Below, one piece after another: positions 1-14,061 of a DNA stretch of 64,000 nt (positions within the stretch are counted from its first letter, which is position 1; the number at the start of each line of letters is the position of its first letter). The DNA is taken from assembly GCA_034687125.1 (NCBI GenBank), contig JAQGBZ010000098.1:62001-126000 (forward strand), read 5' to 3'. The notes under the pieces were generated by a model, which saw only the letters and a list, made by a program, of their open reading frames with translations, was not told the DNA's origin and did no database searches. A program made the position numbers and the translations under genes. Origin of the DNA: Neelides folsomi (taxonomy: Eukaryota > Arthropoda > Collembola > Neelipleona > Neelidae).

Positions 1-3000
1 GCGAGAATTCGCACTGCGATTTCCCTTTTATCGTCGAGATTAGCTTGGATTCATTAACGAGTTGGGGTTTTAAAGTCTGGAGAGTGAGGCCATATTAGCC
101 CAGTCTTGGCATTGTTGGATGTGAATGGAAATCCGTAGTTGTTTCGTAAGAGGGATTTGATTATAAAAATACAATGTCACGGTCAAACTCATTAGAGAGA
201 CAAGAGACTTGAAAGACATTACACTCACTTTTCCTTTAAGCCGGTTTTGTTGGACGAGATGACAGACAAAATAGGGCTTGGGAGAATTTACTATTTATTT
301 CTACATGCTGGAGGATTTCTTTTACACCTTGGCTCATCTTCCATCACCAACGTCATTAATTAAATGCAGGTCCCTGGGTTCAGGCTATGAATAAAAATCT
401 TTTAGCTTTATGAGTAGACTGTCAATAACAATTAAATTCACTTGAACTGAACATTAATAAATTATAAGTATAAAAGTACATAATATGTATTTAGTATTTA
501 TACATGTACGTATACAGTAATGTATAATTTAAAGCTTTTTAATGCTTGTAAGTACTTCTTCTTTAGTATAAATAAATATTTAGTGGGTAATAAATGTGTA
601 AGTAAATATTAGCGAAAGATGTATCTATAGATTGGATGAAGTATAGTGGTCCTTAACATTGGGGATTCCCATAAAGTTGTAATAGAAAACCTAAATACTA
701 AGTATAAGGGATCAAGGGACACGTCAACAAAAAGATTATCTCATAAGTAATTAAAGTTATAAATAAGCAAAGACTCGGACATTTTCTGGCCTCCTTTTTT
801 AAATCAATTTATTCATTCTCTGCCTTTATGCCAGTAGAAATATAATTTTATTTTAAAAATTTAATTTTAATTACGTTTAGTTTAAACATAAAATAAAGTT
901 TAACTCAAGAATTGTGAGAGTTGCCGCTAATTTGGGGTCACTTCCCATCATTGATTTAGATGGTATCGAAGAAATAGCAAACAAGTGTGATGATTTTTTA
1001 TTAAATTAAATTATAAAACTAAACATAGTTTTTATTTTTTATTAATATATATCATATATCAATGTTATTTAATAGAACTTTTCATTTTCAAGCAGTTATA
1101 TTTTACCTACCATACACTTTAATATTTAAGATATTTTAACCATACTGCTGTCTGCACATTCTTTATAAATAGTATTATCTTCCTTTCATCCATTACTCAC
1201 TATAACTTTTCCAGCGACGTGTTTATTAAATGAGAATTCTTACTCATTCATACATCCCATAATATTTCATACATTAAAAATTGGGGTCTAAGTTGTTTTG
1301 TATGAAAAGTATATCTAGTAATTTGCAATTTCATTCAAGCACAAGAATTACATATTTATGTATACTAAATACCTTCGGAAACCTTTAAACATTCTTATCA
1401 TCGGCTATGGGTGTAGTTTTCGTTAATACATCCCTATAATGCGAGTTAACATGTTAATAATATGCTAAAACATATAACTAAAGTACAATGAATGTTCATC
1501 TTGAGGTCCGCCAAATTACTTTTTGGCAAAATCAAAAGAGCAAAAAGCAAGTAAAATCTTTCTCATCTCATTATGCATGCATGCACTCCCTCCTCTCAAA
1601 GGTGGAGAAGAGGTTGAAATACAATCGTTTTTAGGGTTGGTCTCCCTCGTCTCTCCCACTTATCTTCTTTTGGGATATCTCAACAATATTTAACCGAGAG
1701 ACTTTACTATGCAGACTTATTATCTAATACCTCATTCTTGCAAATACGAGACTCTCCAGGTCAATTTGGCAAAAACTTTTATGAATGAACCCACTCAGAG
1801 AACCCAATGGAGATTTATAACTTATATCGTTCCTCGTGTGAAGTTAATTAAAGGAATCAACATAAATGCTGCACGCAATCAGCGAAATCTTTCAATTTTG
1901 AGTGAAATAATAGAAATAACTCTTATTCGCCTTTGATGTTCGCTACTTCCCTTACACCCCTTTGGTAAACTCAATCAAAGCACACGAGTTATTTAGCTAT
2001 AATCTTTTTTATTTTATTTAAGACTCAACTATAAATATTGCCTTTGTTGTTTACAATTTTCCTGGTTGTGTAAATATTAGATACAATAACAAACCAGGCA
2101 GTTACGTAAATATCAGAGTGGACAAACACATTTATATTTCTGTTAATTTTAACTATGCGTGTATCGGGTATATTGAATGTAATAGAAGATTATCTAATTT
2201 TGCCATGTCGTGATTGTCCTTCCTAAAAGGTAAACAATTTGGACATTAAGAGGAACAGAAGATTAATTTTAAAAGACAAATTCTGGATCTGAGCAAGGAG
2301 AAATGTTTTTATTGAGGAAATTTATGGAAAAAGCCTCCCATATGGATGGCAATGACACGCGTCTTTTTGTTCTTTGTCACAAACTCCTGATGCTTCGTAG
2401 TTAAAATTTTTATTTAAGAGACAAACAAACCCATTTCTTTTACGGCCTTTATCGAACCACGAACAAATTAAAAGTTGAGAGAAACGAAATTAAGAATTTA
2501 TTAAATGTCAACTCAAAAAAGTTCAACAACACATTCACTACACCGATTTATTTATTTTGAAGATCCAGAAGAACATCACATGTCGAAAATGTGGAAATAC
2601 CATCATTGTTTATTATGTAATTCAGGAAATGTTTGAGAATTGTTCTTTAATTTACTTTTTCATTTTTTATCCATCTAATAAATATAAGGATAAATTGTAA
2701 TTCTATTGAAATTTAATTATTAATTAAATGGCATTAAATATTTCATTTATATTATATGATTATAAAATGTGTTTTCATTTATATCTGTAAAATCCAATGA
2801 TTTTTCAAAAATGGGTTGTATAATATCGAATCAAATACTTTTTTGCTATTCTCCAATCCTTTATTAAAATATTAGTAGCGTTAAGTTCAAACTCGCCCTC
2901 ATTAAATTATGCAATTTCGCAATGAATGCAAATTATAATTAATTATCATAAATATTTTCTTGAACTACGGTCACGATCATTGAAATTAGTTAAATAATGA

Positions 3001-3107
3001 GCATGCATCACATATGTAAAAAATCCACGAGGAAAGCAAATGACATAAGAATTATTCAATGGTTGGTTATTTATTAAAAATGTTAATAGTGAAAATTGAT
3101 CATTTCA
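1..3107. other. Intergenic, upstream of the CAP gene
   Basis: AT-rich sequence with no convincing coding exon on either strand. The first coding exon of the CAP gene is preceded by a 3' splice site (TTTCAG ending at 3108), so at least one non-coding 5' exon and the promoter should lie here, but I could not place them. A somewhat less AT-rich patch around 1560-1700 is a possible 5' UTR or promoter area; this is only a guess. Confidence 0.5.
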
Positions 3108-3119
3108 GAATCTACGAAG

Positions 3120-6100
3120 ATGGAAAGGTTTAGGTTAAGGATCCCAATGGAGGTCGGAGCAGCCTTCGTTCTCTTCCTCATATGTGGACCTCAGCTTTCA
3201 CACCAGAACCCGTACTGCTCCATTAACGCCGAGCATACACTCTGTAAATTCCAGGTGAGGATTATATATGCCAAACGTTTAATTTAATATGTATTACTTA
3301 ACTATAAAACATTCGAGTCGTGGCTTGAAATTTCCTTCCGTATCAGCAATTTATGACACTTCATGAAATAATATGAGAATGTAAATGTGTTTACGGTTTC
3401 CCATCTCATCCACCTTCATACTTCTACTATTCCCACTAACTAAATGTAAGTAAATGTAAGTAAGAAGTGTTAATGACCGATTAGTTATCTTTAAAAATTA
3501 TGATTGTAATTTCATATTTAAGTTGTGGCGTAAATCAAATGCAGTTGCAGGATGCAATTTAAGATTAAGTAGGATTAAATCACGACAAATTGTTATCTTT
3601 ATGAATCTGTATGATGGAGCATATTTTAAAACCGTCAGGCTTCTCCTACTCGATTTCTTAATACTTACTCAGGAACTTGTTCGAAGAGACGAGGTCACAA
3701 TTAAAATTAAAAATAATGATTTTACATAATATATTAAAGTATAGACCATGTGCCATAACGTTACTCTTTATCAAATTGTTCAAATCTTACCCATAATGCA
3801 TTAATGCATTTTTCAATGACTTTGACCTGTTACTTTTTGAAAGCTAAATTGTTTCTCACTTGATAAGACAGGAGGGTTAAAAAAATTGAGGCTTAACAAA
3901 TTTGAACAAATTAGAATAATTCAATGATATATTTTATCGAATATTATTGTAAAAAAAGTGTTAGGTTGGAGTGATTAATTATTTACATCAACTTATATAT
4001 CTGAATCAAATCTATCATTTACGTGACGGACCTTTAAAGTTATAATATTCCAGATGTGAGCTTTAATTTTAATTAAGACCCCTGCTGCTTCCTTATAATT
4101 GATGGTAATGGTACAAATATGCATCATACTCACCTTACTTTTAGAATACTACACATTTATTCATAGTAATGCATATTCATAAGATTTGAAAGGAGATTTA
4201 TTATGGAGTGAAGAAAAACGATTCAATTGGGTCTCTATGTAATAAGCCGCGTATAAGCGATCATGTAGATATTTAATTGTGTTTTAGCTATGAGGAAAAA
4301 CTAGATTTTTTCCTGTTCATCCTACGCCTTGTCTCGCCGTAATTTAGCTCGTGTTTTATTGTCTTTTCTCTCAAAAGTAAAGATTTGTCATTCGTTAAGT
4401 CATGAGTCATGAGGGTGCCCCAAGAAATTTAATCTGATTAGGAAATGTCGAGATTGTATTAAACGAAATTATTTATATTGCTTTTAAATTGCCTTACTTT
4501 ACAAACCACCTATCCATATGCACACTTGCTAATAAGGCTTGTAATCAAACATTGTTAGAAATAATTTATGTAAAGTCTGCGTGGAGAACTCTATCAAGTG
4601 AAAAAAGATGAAACTATGATCTTCACAATGCCGCTCCAACTTCATTATTTCTTTATCTTCATTGTAATTATAATTTAACGATGTTTTAACTTCACAGATA
4701 TTCATATTCCCACGAACATACAGATTATAGGTCACTTCCTTATTATATTTAACTAATATGAATTTTTTATGAAAGTGTATTGCTTCTTTTGATTTAAAAA
4801 TTATTTTTTGTAATTTGTAACTTTTATTGTTCTTATGCATAATGTTAATATGCATAATATTGTTCTAATGCAAATGATGCATAATATTGTTATAACACAA
4901 CCTACACAGATTTCAGGTTAAACACACCTTTATACGTCTATTGCTTTATACCATATACCATAAATATCATTTTAATTTTTAATATTAAAAATAAAATCTT
5001 TAATGGTTGCCAGTTATGGAATGAAAAAATGTCATGTTTGATTATGGCATTAACAGTCTCTTCTTTCATCTTGTTGATTGATTAGTGATTTCCAGTGATT
5101 GATTAGCGCGATTAAACAAAGATATTTGATGCTCTTTTGTTTAACATTGTAATTATACAAATGTATGCACACGTTTATTCTCAAGAATTAACAAATTTTT
5201 ATGTCGTTAAGATTTTTTGTCCGTGTTTAAAAACTTAGGCAAACGGTTTAATATTGTGAATACGTAGGAGGATAAATATATGCATAGATTTAGTCGCTAT
5301 AATTATACTTCCAAGGATCACTTATTCAACTTAAACTTTGCAATTTATAAACATTAATATTGCAAAGGAGTAAGCTAATGCATTTGATGATTAAATCCAC
5401 TGATCAAATGCGTCTTGTACCTAAAACTATTTTAATTTTCTTTGGGCCAGCCGAATGAAAAAACTTTAATTACCTATCTATACATATTTTAGCTCACCCT
5501 GTACATATTAAGATATTCTATAAATTTTAAAGCGTATAAAACATATTGTATCACGTCAACAGGAAAGTTTAACATGGATAATAATACCAATACCCTTCGA
5601 ATAAACACTACCTGGGGCTCAAATGTTCACAAAATAATAACTTCATAAGGGATGTAAAAAATATGTAAGGCACATAGTGCATACTCAATCAGGAGAAACC
5701 CCAAAATAATAATAAGATCTTGGGAGCTATTAAGTATTTAAAACTTCTTTTTGTAATCATAAGGTTGACAAAAAGAGTGAAGATAACATGATTAATTAGC
5801 TCCCCCACTGTAATCAGGCACACAAAGTTTGTCTCTATTAAATAACGCCCATCATTTGTCTTTCAAATTCTAAATAAATAGCAAGGGCGTTGTTTTTACA
5901 TAAATCCCACAAAAAAGTGAACAATTAACAATGGATCATTTTTATGTAGTTAAATCGTGCCCAATGAAAAAAGTTTATTGATTATTAATGGGTTATGCTG
6001 ACATTGTTTGAGCCTAAGTTTAAATCGATATTCATTTCAGAAAAAACTTTTATGCATTTTTAAATCCATTTTTTATTGAATAAGTTCGTCTATTAAACTC

Positions 6101-9100
6101 ACCGACAAATTGTTTTTCCCATGATTGAATTATGATCTTTTTCGTGTTAGGTCTGATAAATCCCTTCATAACTCATCATCGCTTGACTGTGTGTAGCTGC
6201 GTATACGAAAGCTAATTTTGAATTTATGTAACATTGTATCAGTACTTATATTTATAGTGTTTATTATAAAAATTATTCAAATAATGGAAAAATGTATTTT
6301 CATGCATGATTTCTCCATACACATTTAAATAAACAATACATACAATGCTAGGTATACGCAAAGATAAATATTTAGGGTTTTACATTACCAATATTTACGT
6401 TGATAAATATATGATTTATTAATTGAAATTCATCAGACATCATTGGAACAAAAGTAACAAAACATATACTAATATAACAAACATGCAACTGCAGAACTAC
6501 AGATAAGATACACACAAAATATGTATAACTATGTGTAGTAAGGTTAGTAAGTAAGCATCCAGTCCTAGTATTATAATACATATTATAATGAGTTTAAAAA
6601 AATTGAATTATTGAATTACGACAATGTGACTTGACCACCTCAAACTGAAAGGTAATAAGTAGTAGTATCATTAGTTTCATTAGTTTAACAAGAGCCTATG
6701 TTGTTTTACATATGAGAACGTCGGAAGAAATCAAGGCCTTTCCTCATTTATTAGACCATTTTTTTGCATCAGAAGGTGGTGGTAAATGCCCCACACTGGA
6801 GAACAAGTTGCAAGTGACGCGTCAGCAAATGAGGTGTATGATTGGAGATACTTGAGTATTCATCATATTCTAATTACTTATTCGTAAATTATCTTCCTCA
6901 TATTTTGCTTAAAAGATTGTTAATGAAATGATAAAATAGGGGGAAGTAATCTATCCCTAATATTTTAACTACTTACTTTACAATTGGAGTACGCCTTCTT
7001 TTTTATACCTCGCGTGCCTCATCTAACTTTTAAATAAGAGATCTAAACAATGGGAGATGAGGCTTAAGAGGAAATCTCTTTTCATTTCCTTCATAACATT
7101 AAAGGGATTCCTTTTTTCATTTAGCGCATTTGTGTCAAAATGAATTCAGCAAAAGTTTTTGCTACAACATGACGCCTAAATCAATTGTAGGAATTTTATG
7201 GGTAGTGTTATTTATTGTGCGAGGTTGCGATGTTCGAACCATGCGCTTCTTTATAACTTTTGACCCATAAATATACTTTTTGTGTCATTTTGAACAAATG
7301 AATGGAAGACGTGTAGAAATATGAAAGTTGGGAAGATAATAAATATCTCATGGTGAGATTGGATGTACTTAAAAAGAATACATACATGGGATATCAATAG
7401 GCGTCAGATATATTATTATTAGTTTATTAGAGGAATATTCCTGTTTGCTTCTGCGATTTTGTCAACTTGCCGCTTTGTCTCCCAACGAGTTTCTTCTTAA
7501 ACCATTAATCAGAAACTGAGAAAGACAGTGTAAACTATATTAAAAAGGAAGATGAGCATAAAGTATTGAAGGAATCCACAATACGAGATTTTTGAAGGTT
7601 AGGGAAAAGTCAGTTTCTTGAATTCCATTCTCATTCTCAAATTTTACTCAAAAAACTTGATCTATAAACTTTGAAGATTGAATTGGCAATTGAATACGCC
7701 TCCCCTACGTCCCTATCATACATATTTTTATTCAGACTTTCAAAACTGCTTCATTTTCATTTTCGTCATGCGAGACGACCAAAAAGTAAAAGCTCTCAAA
7801 GTACTAATTTAATATTTTATGACTTATTCAGTCGATAGGGCCTTTAAACTCACAATTTATTGAAATGAGAAAAAAATGAGCTGAAACAATATACTACTTT
7901 TTATAATTAGTTTCAATATTTCCACAACACGAGTGAGATGACAAAAGGATTTCCAACCCTTACACATGTATGTCTTTATTATACACAAAATTATATCTTT
8001 GTTCAATATAGGATTTTATCAATGCATAAATATTTTTCAGCAATCTTTCAAGAGTTTCAAGGAATTTAAACAAAGGATGAGGATGGGGTTCAAAAGGAAA
8101 TCCGGTGGAAACGATCAGTTTAGTAATGTGTATGCGTATTGTACACAAATGAGGTACTACACTTTAAGGTGATTCAATAATTAATAATAAATATCAACAA
8201 ATGATGACCAATGAAGGACATCTAAGACTTTATAATGAGAAGAGCTCTTATATATTTGTACAAAATATACTCATGGATTTATACACATATGCATGTTTGT
8301 GAATTTTATCTGTAATACCCATTTGATTGTTTTACAAAGCTGACTCTGTTCACCAAATCTTTTTATTAAAATGTATTCATTTTACACATAAGCTACTTGT
8401 ATGCATATTGTATGCATAAAAATTTTAACTACAAGTAGGCAACATTAAAGATTCATAAATATTAGCATATTTGGAATTGATTGATGAGGTTTAATTTCTT
8501 TTATTCCTCCTGCCGCTGACGAGTAAATTCATTGTATTAAAGCACATTACAAGGAGAGACATTATTCAAAATTGTCAAATATATGGAAGTATAACTTTGT
8601 AGATATACAATGCTTATTCCTAAGATAATATTAAATAAGTACGGTCATAAAGTAAATATTGTATACAATCTGTGTATGTACATATCAGTATAGAGTAGGT
8701 ATAAAGATTTAATGATCTTTATAGAATGCTAATTGAAAGTACTCGTAGTGTGGTCGAAGTCTGTAAACACACATTCAATTGTTCATCTTTATTTTGTCTT
8801 TTGACTCTATTGGTACGAAGTATAAATATTAACAAGTTCAAGACAACTTGTACCTATTTACATTATTATGATAATTTGTTATTCCTCATATCCGACATCC
8901 CAATTATGAAAGCATAAATTACTAATCCCTAGCCTATGACTTTTAAATTATAAATAATGACTGCATCGACGGCATTTATTACATAAATAAATATTATATG
9001 CAATAAAGAGTCCTGAGCTAACCTTCTACATTACTATAAAATTTACTCAAACTGTCCGTTTGGCAAAGCTGAAATATCTATTTGGTAATAATTGGTAAGA

Positions 9101-12100
9101 ATTAGAGGACAGTGGTATGAAGGATGGGAGCCGAGTGCACTAATGAAAATCTAATGATTGTAATATCTTATATTCAACAGGGAATAGGACCTCGATGCAA
9201 GAGTCTATTTGAGCACGGCGTACCTCCCAGAGACCGTGATCTTATCATGAATTTACACAATTCTTTCCGGATGCTTGTAGCTACAGGGAATGAGCTAAGA
9301 GGTCGTCCAGGCCCACAGCCGAGTGCAGCAAATATGAAACAAATGGTAAGGAACTTAATTGCTCTTATTATTTACATGTCTAGCAAATGGTCTTAAATTG
9401 AACTTTGAAACGTGGAAGGTTCATTGATAACTTGATCTTTTAAAATAGCATTTAAATGTAAAAAGATTACACTTTTTTTAATTGTTAACCTTTGTGCATT
9501 TAAATAATCGTGACTTTATTTCAATAACATTCATTTCTTCATTAATTTTATTGGGTATAAGAAAGCAGTGTAACAGTTTGCTATATAAGTTTATTCAGAG
9601 CGTTATAATGTTTTAGTGCACTAGTCGACTGTCTACTTTTCAATTAAAGAATGGATCATGATCAGAAGGATAATAAGGAAAAAAAATTGAAACGATGCTC
9701 TTGAAATGATATTATGCACATCGCACATGTAGTAATGATTACGGTTAATAAAAGTTCGATTCCAAATTGAGCCCAATGATAATAAAAACTAAGAATTATT
9801 GAAAATCATAATATTGAAATATTTATATGAGATGCAATAAAATGAAATTGAGTTAGCCTTCCACGCGGTCGCTGAAAGCAGAAATTGATATGTGGAAGCA
9901 GAGACAGGAAGGAAGGATGTACTTTTTATTATGCTGCAATATTTGAGCCACATTGCTAAGTAAAGCATAAGGTGAAGACATGAGGAGGTTGCAAATCAGA
10001 TATGAATTTATCTCGTCGTGATGAGATCTTCACAGGGAGAGATGAAATCAATGTTTGTTTACACTGAGCTCTTGAGGTAATTATGTCCGAAGGCATGACG
10101 TTGGTGTCCTTACTCCCCGCTCTCTCCATTTGGGTGGCTTATTATTCCTTCGAGGCAGGGGCTCTTAAGGAATCTGCAATAAAAATATCATCTCTGATAG
10201 ACACGCGGTTGCTTCTGTGATCTTGATCATATCATTTCATATCCTCTTCTCCTTCACAGGTGTGGGACGAGGAACTCGCCGCCACGGCCCAACGGCTAGC
10301 TGACCAATGCAAATACAACCATGACTGTCTTCACTGTCGGAAAGTTGGTGAGTGAGCTTCACGATCCCCACAGTTCTTATATGAATTACAAATTTACCAT
10401 TATGCCTTCATAGTCAATTGACCATGTGGGTATTCAATCAAGAACAAGTGAAGCTCAGCGTGAGAGAGAGACTCCATTAACTCTCTTTCGAACCTATTTT
10501 AACTACAGCATAATCTAATGTAAAGTTTTGATCTTACAAGCTTGTAATGCCTTCAAATGCAATGTAATACCATACATAATTTATATGTATGGTATATGAA
10601 CAGAGCTGAGTATTACATGGTATTAGGTCATAATGTCTTGCTCATTCATTTTTAACAACTTTTATCAACTTGACTCGAGCATTAAAATGAATGGGTGAAT
10701 ATATTCATGGGGGTACATTCTGAGAAAAAAATTCAATCTCCGCTCCTCAATTCACACTTGAGTGAAAAGGAAATTAATTTTTGCCAAATAGACAAATTAT
10801 TTTCACATCTGACCCTCAGAAAAAATCCAATTAGATTTAAATCCATTTTAGAGGATCGTTTAAGGTAGATGGTTCTTTGTCGGGTTTTAATGTTGTACTT
10901 TTACAGGTCGTTTCCTTGTGGGTCAAAACCTGTACCAATTCAGCGAGAACATAATCCGAGAAGGTTCTAATTGGGATCAAGCCATCAGGGCTTGGTATGA
11001 CGAAGTTGCTGATTTCCATCCTAGAAGTGTGGACAGATTTGAGTGAGTTGTAAATGATTAATTATTAACAGTATTAATTACTTTTTGATAAGTTTCGGAA
11101 AAGTAATTGAATTTGAATTACAGGTTCAAGAAAGAGTTGGGACATTTCACTCAAATTTTATGGGCTGATACGGATCGAGTTGGTTGCGGATACGCGTATT
11201 TCAATGAAGGCAAATGGAATAGGAAGCTTTACATTTGCAACTATGGACCAGCAGGAAATATCATTACGACGCCAATGTATACAAGAGGACCGGCTTGTTC
11301 CCAATGCCCAGAAGGAACTTACTGCTCTAATCAATATCCTGGCCTTTGTACAGGTCAGTTAGATTTAGAATATAGAAAATTAGCTAAATAACCCTAGTTA
11401 AATTAGTTTTTAGCATAAAAAGTAAACATTTTAGAGTAGTTTCCATCAAAGGTAATTTGACATTCAATTTTTAAATTCCTTTATATTATGAGAAAGATAA
11501 ACAAATAAGTTTAGTAATTAGGTTATAATAATTTACTTAACAAGTAGAAATAAAGTACATGTAGAGATATTCATATCCTCAATCCCCATTTAATCCCGAC
11601 CTCCTTTTCCCTATTCATGAAGTTTTAACCTTTTCACCGATGAAAGATTGAATGAATAGTTTATTGAAGTCTCGTCAGTCCTGAATTTCCATAATTTATC
11701 TCTCCCTTGGTCTCATGTCTCATATTTTGAAAGCTTTTGTAATAAGTATATATTTAGACTTTATGATGAAGTAATAGAACTCCTTTAAACCCCCAAGTGC
11801 TCCAAGCGTAACTTTTAAATTATTAGTTTTCCTTTTATCAACGAATGTCTTATTAAAATTCTTTCAAAACCTTCTGGATATCATTTATATAACAAAATCT
11901 GAGCTTTCAAATGTAAAAGCATTATCCAAAGTATGTACTGAACAAGCGCGCAATTTCCTACTTTGGTGAAAAAACGCTCAATATTTTATAATGAAGAGTG
12001 AAATTTTGGCGTTTTCATTTTATAATTTTTTTATACCGTTATCGTTCGAAGGGAGCCTGGGCTCTCTTTAAATTATTTGGGTTCAAAGGGGGGCTCTCTT

Positions 12101-14061
12101 TCGAGCATGGGCTTTCATTAAAAAATCCAGAAATATTGTTTATTTAAATTTATTTATTTGGAGAATTACCAAAATATTTAATTTTGATCATTCATTATTG
12201 AATTAAATTTCGCTTTTAGATTAATAATTTTATACCCATACCTAATTCAAATTTTAGTTTTCCTATTCCCTGGCATGTTTTCGGTCAATACCAAATGCTC
12301 TACAGTTTTAGCTATACATTAATTTTCAGAGTTTTAAAGAAATGGTTTAGAAATTTTAGTACTTTTAAAGAAAGTTAATTAATAATTAAAATTTAGGTAT
12401 TTAGAGACGTATTTAATTAATATATCGTAATTTTGAATAAATTTATGAGTAGGGGGGTGGGCTTTCTTTCGAGCATGGGCTCTCTTTAAAAAATTTAGCT
12501 TTACCCATGGGCTTTCTTTCGAGCAGGGCTCTCTTTCGAACGATAACGGTATATAAGTAATAAGTAGAGTACATATAATATATCGGTATAAAATAAACCA
12601 TTCATATTGGAAATTATTTTTTTACATTAAAGGATTATAATCCTAACCAAAAAATATTTAATAATGCCTAATGTATAACAAATTAATGATATGTTAGAAG
12701 TTTTAAACAATTCTTTTTAATGAAATAATTTATGACTTTTATTTATTTCAATTATTAAAACAAAATAATTTTCAGGAGGATATTCATCTGGGACTGTACA
12801 ACAAAGACCTGCTCCACCACCTCAACCACGTCCAACAAAACCACCAACAACCCGCCAAACTACACAAAGATATGTTGTCACTCAACCTCCTGTGGTTTAC
12901 TACCCCACGTTTACGACGACAACCCAACGGCCTACAACTCGTCGGCCACCGACCACGACAACTCCCTACACGATTCCATCCTTCCTTCCACCGATTGAAA
13001 CCAACGAGATCGATTTCTCCAACAGATTTACAAATTTCACCGGGTTCAATAAGCCTTCCCATCAAGTCCAACAACCAACTCCTCACCCAAGTTACACAAC
13101 GACCAGGAGAAGCAGATATACGACCAATGCACCCAAAGCCACCACAACCCTTCGTCCTTTTGGTCGATTTACAACGACAAGGACTCAAGGAACGACTCGA
13201 AGGACGGTGAATAATTTCACTGCTCGGCCTCCTTACCAAACGACAAAAGCCGTGGCTCAATATCGCCCTTCATCACGGCCATTTGCCACAACGACGACAT
13301 TAACTCCCATTTCATTCAGTCCACAAATCTTCTTCCCTGATGACAACATTCAACAATTGAAACCAACTGCTTCCAAGAAACCTTCGCTGGTAAATGCAAA
13401 TATCGATGTTCCTGCTGGTTCAATTGTCCCAACGGCAAACAAACTCCAAAGAGTGAAGCCAACAGGTTCGCGAATTACGCCAAGCTTCAATCAGCTCGCT
13501 GAGAAGTCTGTGACTCGGACGGATCATCCCTCTGTCCTTTCTGTGAAAGATACCAACTCCATTCTCCTTTACTGCGACTTTGATTATGCAAAATGTCCCA
13601 TTCGATTCACGGGCGACTCATGGAATTACACACAGGGTGAAACACCTGGATTTGGCCGTGGGTTTGAAAGCGTCGTTTCTCCCTCCCAACTTACCAATCT
13701 TTACATCCGAACGATAATGCATCCTTCAGACGAAGGAAACATTTGCCTCTCCTTCCGCTTCATCAACTACCACTTTGGGGTTAATGGGGAGACAACGAGG
13801 AGCCCTGTGTACACGCCAGGCGCAAATGGGAAGCCGCTTTCGTTTAGAGTAACGGCCGGCACGTTGAGACAAAAACCGAAAATTGTTGAATTCTCCGACG
13901 TCTCGTCAAGTCCGAGGGATTGGCTAACAGCCAATGTCCAATTTAGGAATCTCCGCTCCATGTTCTTACTCATCTTCCAGCTCCCGACCAATTTCCTTCA
14001 GGACAACGTGTATCTTGCCATCGACGATATTCTAGTCACTCAAGGCTTATGCCAGAGCTAA
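3120..14061 (+). CDS. Secreted CAP/SCP (venom-allergen-like) protein with mucin-like region and C-terminal MAM-like domain
   Basis: Six coding exons: 3120-3254, 9181-9345, 10260-10347, 10907-11042, 11124-11353, 12776-14061. They join in phase to 679 aa. Residues 1-30 look like a signal peptide. Residues about 60-230 are a CAP domain: LHNSFR with the first His near residue 71, a WDEELA motif, GQNLYQF, GHFTQILWADTDRVGCG, and the CNYGPAGN signature. A Cys-rich hinge (CSQCPEGTYC) follows. Residues about 255-510 are Thr/Pro-rich, low complexity and probably O-glycosylated. Residues about 512-678 resemble a MAM domain: CDFDYAKC start, ICLSFRF, WLTANVQF, and a closing YLAIDDI...GLC. CAP proteins are secreted, and in arthropods some are immune or salivary factors; the MAM part suggests cell-surface or matrix adhesion (inference). 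Intron 1 is about 5.9 kb; intron 5 carries a MITE. The CAP call is firm; the MAM call is weaker. Confidence 0.88.
3255..9180 (+). other. Intron 1 of the CAP gene (5.9 kb)
   Basis: Bounded by a GTGAGG donor at 3255 and a TTCAACAG acceptor ending at 9180. The content is AT-rich without recognisable exons, RNA genes or complete transposons. A small local duplication involving ATGCATAATATTGTT occurs near 4840-4890. A large first intron may hold regulatory sequence, but nothing specific is visible. Confidence 0.7.
12034..12551. mobile_element. TA-flanked MITE (about 518 bp) in intron 5 of the CAP gene
   Basis: The ends are inverted repeats: TACCGTTATCGTTCGAA on the left and its reverse complement, TTCGAACGATAACGGTA, on the right. 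Both ends abut TA, which fits a Tc1/mariner-type target duplication. Inside both arms a short unit (GGGCTYTCTTTCGAGCATGGGCTCTCTTTAAA-like) recurs several times, so the subterminal parts are repeat-rich. There is no open reading frame for a transposase, so the element is non-autonomous. Confidence 0.75.

Noticed and set aside
7200-7260. GATGTTCGAACCATGCGC, tRNA T-arm-like sequence
   Set aside because: No matching A box, acceptor stem or anticodon arm at the proper distance.
12784-13260. 158-codon open frame opposite the CAP gene's last exon
   Set aside because: It is the reverse complement of the Thr/Pro-rich repeat coding region, which opens long antisense frames.
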